64,000 nt of DNA from Chitinophagaceae bacterium (GTDB lineage Bacteria; Bacteroidota; Bacteroidia; Chitinophagales; Chitinophagaceae): contig JAHBTK010000001.1 of assembly GCA_019638625.1 (NCBI GenBank), forward strand, positions 735,434 to 799,433, in the 5' to 3' direction. Every line of letters begins with the position of its first letter. The first letter of the stretch is position 1. The translations under genes and the position numbers were made by a program. Positions 59,400 through 64,000 of this stretch are shown here, piece after piece. The notes beneath the pieces were generated by a model. That model saw only the letters and a program-made list of their open reading frames with translations, was not told the DNA's origin and did no database searches.

Positions 59400-59505
59400 C
59401 ACACGAGATGATAAGTAGAATGCCCATGCTACGGCGTGGGCTCTCTTATTCGTGTGTGGGTATACCAGTACCTCGGAACGGTAAGTTGAGCGCCACGCCT
59501 TTTTT
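59400..59505 (+). ncRNA. Structured RNA leader with UACG tetraloop and terminator-like alternative stem
   Basis: Helix P1 pairs CACACGA (59400-59406) with TCGTGTG (59450-59456) and, after a GATG bulge, ATAAG (59411-59415) with CTTAT (59445-59449). Helix P2 pairs GCCCATGC (59422-59429) with GCGTGGGC (59434-59441; one G-U) and is closed by C(UACG)G, a very stable UNCG tetraloop. The 3' strand of P2 can instead pair through GGCGTGG (59433-59439) with CCACGCC (59493-59499), which is followed by six T. It therefore resembles an attenuator, or an RNA gene with its own terminator, 30 bases before the next start codon. Confidence 0.55.
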
Positions 59506-59534
59506 GTGCGGGTGCCAGCCTAAAACTTTTTGTT

Positions 59535-60002
59535 ATGAACAATGCCGTTGCCACACCCGCACAAAGCACCAACATCCATTTCAACGAAACCCAATGGCTG
59601 CAGGCCCTGTTCCTGCTGGCAGATACCCAAAGCTGGCTGCAGCAATTGCAAGAGGGGCTTATATGGCAACTACCCGTAAAGCACCGTAAAAAGCTGCTGC
59701 GTAAAGGCTCGTACCTAAGCAGCAAAGCACTGGCGCATATTTTAGAGCGGCATTATTACAAAGTGCTGCGCCACCCGCTTACCGGCAAGTTCACCATACC
59801 CATACCACAAATTGTAGCCTGCATAAGAGATGCCTGCCAGCAACCGCCAGAGGCTGTTCCGCGCAGCCCTCACCTGCAGCGGGTACTGGATACCGACATA
59901 CCGCTCGGCCACGATCCTTCGGGCAATACCGTCACCACCATTACGGTCATTACCAGCACCGGCGGAGAGATCATCACTGCCTTCCCCGGGGTTATAGCGT
60001 AG
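59535..60002 (+). CDS. BECR-fold RNase toxin-like protein
   Basis: A 155-residue protein, not secreted by any visible signal. The C-terminal 90 residues have the sequence rhythm of BECR-fold nucleases (Barnase-EndoU-ColicinE5/D-RelE type): AHILERHYYK with paired His, TGKFTIPIPQIVACIRDA, GHDPSGNT and the closing strands TTITVITSTGGEIITAFPG, where the late Thr and aromatic/Pro are typical. The first 60 residues are helical (FNETQWLQALFLLADTQSWL). GC content is clearly higher than in the flanks, a sign of transfer. Known relatives are toxin tips of polymorphic toxins or phage nucleases. The assignment is by eye and could be wrong. Confidence 0.45.
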   Translation: MNNAVATPAQSTNIHFNETQWLQALFLLADTQSWLQQLQEGLIWQLPVKHRKKLLRKGSYLSSKALAHILERHYYKVLRHPLTGKFTIPIPQIVACIRDACQQPPEAVPRSPHLQRVLDTDIPLGHDPSGNTVTTITVITSTGGEIITAFPGVIA

Positions 60003-60010
60003 GCACCCCG

Positions 60011-60047
60011 GCGGTAGATGCCTCGGCTACGCCCGGCATGACAGAAA
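60011..60047. repeat. REP-like GC-rich palindromic segment
   Basis: GATGCCTCGGCTACGCCCGG followed by CATGACAGAAAA forms an imperfect hairpin with ATGCC / GGCAT ends. It has the look of the short repeats (C-TCGGCTACGCC-GGCATGACA) scattered between genes in Bacteroidota. It lies between the BECR-like and the 200-aa gene. Confidence 0.45.
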
Positions 60048-60059
60048 AAAACAACCACC

Positions 60060-60662
60060 ATGAAACAAGCAAAAGACCCGTTCAACACCCAATGCTGGCT
60101 CTGCGAATGCATTACAGACCCATACCAGGTAATCGCCCACTTCTTTGCCGAAGCGCATGTGCACCACTTTCGCAGGCTCATCAAAAAGCTCGTGTGTCAT
60201 GCCAGCGGGGCAGGTGTGTACAAAGGAGATCCGCCTGGCGATATACTGTTATACAGCAAGCTCATCCGCTCGCTTATAAAAGCCGCCCATGCGTTGAGGC
60301 ATAAAAAGCACAGCGCGGTTACCATTAAAAAAGAAGAGCTCTTCCATAAAAAATACTATTGCAGCCATTATGTTAGCGCCGATGTGTGGAAGGAACTTCC
60401 GCGCTGTCTGTCTGAAAAAGAATATAGCGATCCCTACCGGGCATTTCAACAGTTTTTCAGCTACCGGTCGCTCGGTAACTGGCTGCAGTGCTGGGAGCAG
60501 GTAGTGGAGAATGCCCTGAACAGTGATACTACCGCTATAACAGCCCCGCTAACCGTATGCATCCATTTGATAAAGCTGGTAGAAGCCGCGCATCTAATTG
60601 ATGTAAGGGAGGTAACGCATGTGGGTGAATGTGTAAAGAACGATAGACCGTTATCATTATGA
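60060..60662 (+). CDS. Hypothetical protein, possible partner of the BECR-like protein
   Basis: A 200-residue soluble protein, unrecognised. A CWLCEC cluster near the N terminus and many His and Cys (AHFFAEAHVHHFRRL, KKYYCSHY) suggest metal binding. The C-terminal half is helical (YRAFQQFFSYRSLGNWLQCW). It follows the BECR-like gene by 57 bases on the same strand and shares its higher GC content, so the two probably moved together. It could be an immunity protein or a second effector; nothing in the sequence proves either. Confidence 0.5.
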   Translation: MKQAKDPFNTQCWLCECITDPYQVIAHFFAEAHVHHFRRLIKKLVCHASGAGVYKGDPPGDILLYSKLIRSLIKAAHALRHKKHSAVTIKKEELFHKKYYCSHYVSADVWKELPRCLSEKEYSDPYRAFQQFFSYRSLGNWLQCWEQVVENALNSDTTAITAPLTVCIHLIKLVEAAHLIDVREVTHVGECVKNDRPLSL

Positions 60663-60853
60663 TCTCCCCTAAAAGGAGCGGCGCTACCCTGACGGTCATT
60701 TAATAACCGAAACTGAATTTCATAATTATAAAGGTCGAAATGCTGTATAATTTGCACTTCGATTTTTGTAAATTTACTATTCACGAAGTAGAATATGGCA
60801 AAAGGAAGTGTTCTGCAAGTAATGACATAGTACAACTTTAGAAGATAGTTGCA

Positions 60854-61543
60854 ATGAAGCTATACGGACAACACAGCAAAAGCATACCTCAAAAAGTGAT
60901 TATTCACGTTTTTGAAATGCTGATACTATGGTTATCGTTTTGGATACTTTTCCGGGAAGGAGGAACCTGGATTGAAAACACTTTACACATTCACAATGCA
61001 GTCGAATTTACCGGAAGACGAATAATTATTTTCACATTTAGCGTTATTACATTTTTTCGATTTGCGTTTATGATGATGGTTTTACTGAAACGGGCAATCC
61101 CCTGGGAAGAAAGTTTTAGTGTGCCGTTTGCCTTTGCTTTATATTTTATCGGGTTTGCCTTGTTTGCTTTGCCGACTTCTAAACCTATTGACTATATTGA
61201 CATATTTGGAATAATCCTGTTTGTTGTCGGATGTGTGTTGAACACAGGCGGAGAGATCCTGCGTAACCAATGGAAACAGAATCCTGACAACATAGGAAGA
61301 ATTTATACCGAAGGATTCTTCAAATATTCCAGACATATCAATTACTTTGGCGATATGCTTTGGGTGACAGGGTATGCGATTATTACAAGAAATGGGTATG
61401 CGGTGGGTATTCCGATTTTTCTTTTTTGTTTATTCGCTTTTTACAACGCACCAAAACTTGACAAATATCTGAAAGGTAAATATGGCAAAGATTATGATGA
61501 CTACGCAAACCACACAAAAATGTTAATACCGTTTATATACTGA
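60854..61543 (+). CDS. DUF1295/isoprenylcysteine methyltransferase-like membrane enzyme
   Basis: A 229-residue integral membrane protein with about six helices. The C-terminal part has the DUF1295/ICMT/steroid-reductase pattern: TEGFFKYSRHINYFGDMLWV, then YNAPKLDKYLKGKYGKDYDDY. Family members methylate or reduce lipids in the membrane using SAM or NADPH. The exact reaction is unknown. Its 3' end overlaps the degenerate EamA fragment by 11 bases. Confidence 0.78.
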   Translation: MKLYGQHSKSIPQKVIIHVFEMLILWLSFWILFREGGTWIENTLHIHNAVEFTGRRIIIFTFSVITFFRFAFMMMVLLKRAIPWEESFSVPFAFALYFIGFALFALPTSKPIDYIDIFGIILFVVGCVLNTGGEILRNQWKQNPDNIGRIYTEGFFKYSRHINYFGDMLWVTGYAIITRNGYAVGIPIFLFCLFAFYNAPKLDKYLKGKYGKDYDDYANHTKMLIPFIY

Positions 61544-61838
61544 CAAAAGCCCGAACCGCTAACAATCTGTTTTGTACAAGCGCAAAGGTAAACTGCGTGG
61601 ACACGAAGCCGAGAAACCCGCCGAGTGCCATGATCAGCATATCCTTTGAGGTCACCTTTTCGGATTTGCGTAATGAACCGATGAACCAGAACACAAGCGA
61701 CCCGAAGAGCATCCTGATCAGGGTATAACCTGTTGGTGTCATCCATCCCGAAACCAACGCTTTGGTAACGGGTATATTCAACCCGAAAATAGTATTGGCG
61801 CATAAAATCGCCACTACACCTTTTGTTTTGCTGTTCAT
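61533..61838 (-). pseudogene. Truncated EamA/DMT-family transporter
   Basis: 101 residues that match only the first third of an EamA transporter (VVAILCANTIFGLNIPVTKA, PTGYTLIRMLFGSLVFW, GGFLGFVSTQFTFAL). The usual protein has about 300 residues and ten helices. After FTFALVQ the sequence becomes unrelated and soon stops, so the gene was cut by a deletion or insertion with a breakpoint near 61570. It is unlikely to be functional. Confidence 0.75.
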
Positions 61839-61865
61839 CTACTTATTTCAAATAGTTACCGGGCA

Positions 61866-62725
61866 TTACTTTGTCCAAAAGACAGGAAAGTTGCTTGCTT
61901 CGCCGTAATCTTTTATCTGCTCTATATTTTTTAGGATTTTCATATCATCTGCTGATATTTCAAAATCCACATCCGCATTGTTTTTCATATTTTTTGGATT
62001 GGCTGTTTTGGGTAATGGCAACAATCCCAATTCAAGGCAGTAATGGATGGCCAATTGCGGTACGCTTACATCATATTTTTCCGCCATTTTTACTACTTCC
62101 TTATTCTTCATTAATTCCCCGTGTGCTATGGGCGAATAGGCTTCTACAAGGATGTTGTTTTGTTTACAATAGTCTATCAATTCAAACGGAGTATTGCTGA
62201 TATGGGCTAATACCTGGTTTACCATCGGCTTAACTGTACCCCCTGCCAATATATTTTCAATATCTGTTTGCTGGAAATTTGATACGCCGATAGCCCGCAG
62301 CTTTCCTGCTTTATAAGCATCTTCCAGGGCACGCCACGCTTCCTTGTTACCATCGAAGTGGCGGTCTTCCTCTCCATATTCTGCCCAGGGCTTTGGACTG
62401 TGGATAAGCATCAGGTCTATATAACCAAGTTCTAATAGTTTTAAAGAGTTGTCAATGGAAGCAACAGCATCTTCATAAGACTTCACTTCCGCGGCCAGCT
62501 TTGTAGTTATAAATAGTTCTTCTCTTTTTACGCCGCAAGTCTTAATGCCTTCACCGATTCCTCTTTCATTGCCATAAGCCTGCGCGGTATCAATATGCCT
62601 GTACCCGATGTTACGGCATCTTTTACTGCCTGTGCTACGGTTTCATCGCTGATAAACCAGGTTCCAAGTCCCAATTTCGGGATATTTACCCCGTTCGACA
62701 GGGTATATTTTTCTTTTAAAATCAT
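61866..62725 (-). pseudogene. Aldo/keto reductase interrupted by a frameshift
   Basis: Two overlapping reading frames together make one complete AKR. The first (from the ATG at 62725) gives YTLSNGVNIPKLGLGTWFIS and VAQAVKDAV. The other frame then continues GYRHIDTAQAYGNERG (with the catalytic Asp/Tyr region), a LMLIHSPKPW strand (catalytic-site His), GVSNFQQTDIENIL and LPLPKTANPKNMKNNADV. One base is missing, relative to an intact gene, near 62611-62614, in a Val codon. Either a true recent mutation or a sequencing error. Intact, it would be a soluble NADPH-dependent carbonyl reductase of about 288 residues. Confidence 0.85.
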
Positions 62726-62750
62726 ATTTCTTTGTTTTTGATTTTCGGTA

Positions 62751-63149
62751 TTACTGTTTAGGAACAATCCTTACTGTTGCTTCTTTGGCACGGTTGCTTA
62801 TCATTGGCGATAAATAGGGACTGTTACTGTATTTTGCTTTGTACGCTTCGTCAATTTTATTGTCAAGTGCGGCATCGTTTTCCACTACCTCAAAAGCCAC
62901 GTCCTTTACTATTCCTGCGGCGTGTATACGTCCTGCTTTTTGCAGAATAGCGGATTGATACCAACGCCCGCTTTTACCATGATAGGCACGTACATATAAC
63001 GCTCCATCCACCACCACTTCCCAGATCCAGGTGGGCGTACCGTAAGAAACGCCGTCTGCACGAAGCGGAGAGATTTTTAAATCGTCCGCTTTATCAATAT
63101 TTTGCAGTTCTTCGTTTGAAAATTTTGTGTTTCCTGTGATCATTTTCAA
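62751..63149 (-). CDS. DUF2255 family protein
   Basis: A 132-residue soluble protein with the DUF2255 pattern: PTWIWEVVVDGALYVRAYHG, GRWYQSAILQKAGRIHAAG, and a C-terminal PYLSPMISNRAKEATVRIVP. Structurally related families bind flavin or act as nitroreductase-like folds, but the role is unknown. It directly abuts the upstream carboxymuconolactone decarboxylase-like gene (adjacent bases) and precedes the aldo/keto reductase, forming one minus-strand operon. Met3 at 63143 is an alternative start. Confidence 0.8.
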   Translation of the reverse strand: MKMITGNTKFSNEELQNIDKADDLKISPLRADGVSYGTPTWIWEVVVDGALYVRAYHGKSGRWYQSAILQKAGRIHAAGIVKDVAFEVVENDAALDNKIDEAYKAKYSNSPYLSPMISNRAKEATVRIVPKQ

Positions 63150-63875
63150 TTACTTTTCAGATACTGTTTTTGACAGTATGTTTTTTGCATCGTCTGCCTG
63201 CTTTTTACCGATGTGTTTCTCTATCAGATCAAAAGCCTGTATCAACTGGCTTTCCGTAAGACCTGTATTCATTCCCATTCCGATATGTGCCTGTAATTGC
63301 CCTGCTGTTCCCAACATGGAAGCTAATGCGGCAATCGTTACTAATTCTCTTTGCTGAAGGGTAAGCACATCGCTCGCAAAAATATCGGCAAATAAATGTT
63401 CTTTTAAAAATGCGTCAATACGGGGTGCAAATTCCCCGAAACCGGGTGCAGGTTTGGATTGCGGCGTTTTTGTCAATGTTTCCAACACTTTTCTGCCCTG
63501 TTCGTATTTATCAGCAACATTGGTTTCAATTACAATTTCCTTTCCCTTCTTATCTGCAATGCCTTTGGCTTTTCTTTCGCTCAATACGGACTGAAATGTA
63601 CCGAGAGCGTTTAAGCTTCTCGGAAAGCCGCAATAGGCATAGAGCTGTACCAATGCTTCTTTTATTTCGTTAACGGTAACTCCTGCATCCAATGCCGCGT
63701 TTAACTGGATTTTCAAGTTTCCCATATCTCCCGTTGCCGTCAATGCTGAAATAACTGCTAAACTTTGTTGCTGCGCATTGAGGCTGTCGGCGTTATTTTG
63801 TGCATTCATCGTATATACGTTTAGGAATAAGACAAAAAACAATTTCCATTTTATAAATTTGCTTTTGCTCATCAC
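63150..63875 (-). CDS. Carboxymuconolactone decarboxylase-like protein, exported
   Basis: A 241-residue protein with an N-terminal signal peptide ending at MNAQ, unusual for this family. Two CMD-type helical domains follow: about 35-110 (ISALTATGDMGNLKIQL, EIKEALVQLYAYCGFPRSLN) and about 145-230 (LTLQQRELVTIAALASMLG, QLQAHIGMGMNTGLTESQLI). The AhpD-type Cys-x-x-Cys is absent; YCGFPR has one Cys. The role may be decarboxylation or a reductase-linked step. It stands in an operon with DUF2255, AKR and a cupin gene. Confidence 0.85.
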   Translation of the reverse strand: MMSKSKFIKWKLFFVLFLNVYTMNAQNNADSLNAQQQSLAVISALTATGDMGNLKIQLNAALDAGVTVNEIKEALVQLYAYCGFPRSLNALGTFQSVLSERKAKGIADKKGKEIVIETNVADKYEQGRKVLETLTKTPQSKPAPGFGEFAPRIDAFLKEHLFADIFASDVLTLQQRELVTIAALASMLGTAGQLQAHIGMGMNTGLTESQLIQAFDLIEKHIGKKQADDAKNILSKTVSEK

Positions 63876-63883
63876 TTTCAGGT

Positions 63884-64000
63884 TTATTTTGTATTCACTT
63901 CGTTAAATTCTTCGTCCGTTACAGGCTTTAACCATGTTACGTTTTGCTCACCCTCGTAATTTGTAAGGGCAATATGTATCATTTTTGTCTTGGCAGTGGC
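63884..64000 (-). CDS. Cupin-domain protein (5' part outside window)
   Basis: The last 38 codons of a minus-strand gene run into the window edge: IHIALTNYEGEQNVTWLKPV then TDEEFNEV to the stop at 63884. This matches the C-terminal end of the small cupins that accompany carboxymuconolactone decarboxylase-like genes (the HIAI..G..V.WLE.VTDEEY pattern). It is the first known gene of the operon and precedes the CMD-like gene by 8 bases. Confidence 0.7.
   Translation of the reverse strand, partial: ATAKTKMIHIALTNYEGEQNVTWLKPVTDEEFNEVNTK

Larger units (their letters stand above)
59230..59534. other. Regulatory region: Xre operator plus structured RNA
   Basis: The left part carries the inverted repeat at 59298-59323. 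The right part carries the structured RNA at 59400-59505. Bases 59324-59399 show nothing recognisable. Confidence 0.55.

Noticed and set aside
61544..61575. Sequence AGCCCGAACCGCTAACAATC as an integron attC-like site
   Set aside because: There is a CTAAC core-like piece, but no complementary GTTRRRY partner at a suitable distance and no integrase; only one such site is seen.

Overview
The window reads as a chromosomal segment of a Gram-negative member of the Bacteroidota, most likely Chitinophagaceae or a close relative (inference, no database search). The evidence is a SusC/SusD pair, a Por (type IX) secretion sorting domain, lipoproteins with short Bacteroidota lipoboxes, TAnnTTTG-type -7 promoter boxes, the Bacteroidota-specific GlmU-like protein, heptose/LPS genes (GT9 transferase, HldD) and a bacillithiol deacetylase (BshB1).

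Bases 1-42,900 are mostly ordinary chromosome. They hold a 5'-truncated neutral-ceramidase-like gene, a PqaA-like secreted hydrolase, a DUF4397 lipoprotein, an S24 repressor with palindromic operators, and a conserved unknown lipoprotein. Next come a SusC/SusD pair with a divergent AraC regulator and a large secreted SGNH/dehydrogenase/HEAT/cytochrome c protein. Housekeeping genes follow: valS, tsaC/sua5, dapD, bshB1, ndk, nrnA, FKBP isomerases, glmU-like/proC/hldD and uxaA. A YbdK/ATP-grasp/esterase group and an M43 metalloprotease lie among them.

At 43.1-43.3 kb a strong promoter precedes a 5'-half tRNA-Arg copy and then an intact tRNA-Arg(ACG). Beyond it (43.6-57.2 kb) lies an ion-homeostasis block: NhaA, a voltage-gated K+ channel, a KdpDE-like two-component system without a Kdp ATPase, Kup, small membrane proteins, a DUF389 protein, a universal stress protein and an MscS channel. 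An identical 19-bp sequence with an 11-bp direct repeat (TTTATR) sits in the channel/kinase divergent promoter and again before kup. It is a good candidate for the response regulator's binding site and would tie these genes into one K+/Na+/pH regulon. A glycosyltransferase plus BcrA-type ABC exporter is embedded between the response regulator and kup.

From 57.4 kb to the end the sequence is accessory: an arsM-arsR pair with a perfect operator palindrome, a small Xre regulator with its own inverted repeat, and a GC-richer 1.3-kb element. That element starts with a highly structured RNA (stem capped by a C(UACG)G tetraloop, with an alternative terminator-like pairing), followed by a small protein resembling BECR-fold RNase toxins and an unrecognised 200-aa protein. 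It is the best candidate here for an undescribed system. The last 3 kb hold a DUF1295/ICMT-like membrane enzyme, a truncated EamA transporter, a frameshifted aldo/keto reductase, a DUF2255 protein, a carboxymuconolactone decarboxylase-like protein and the end of a cupin gene.
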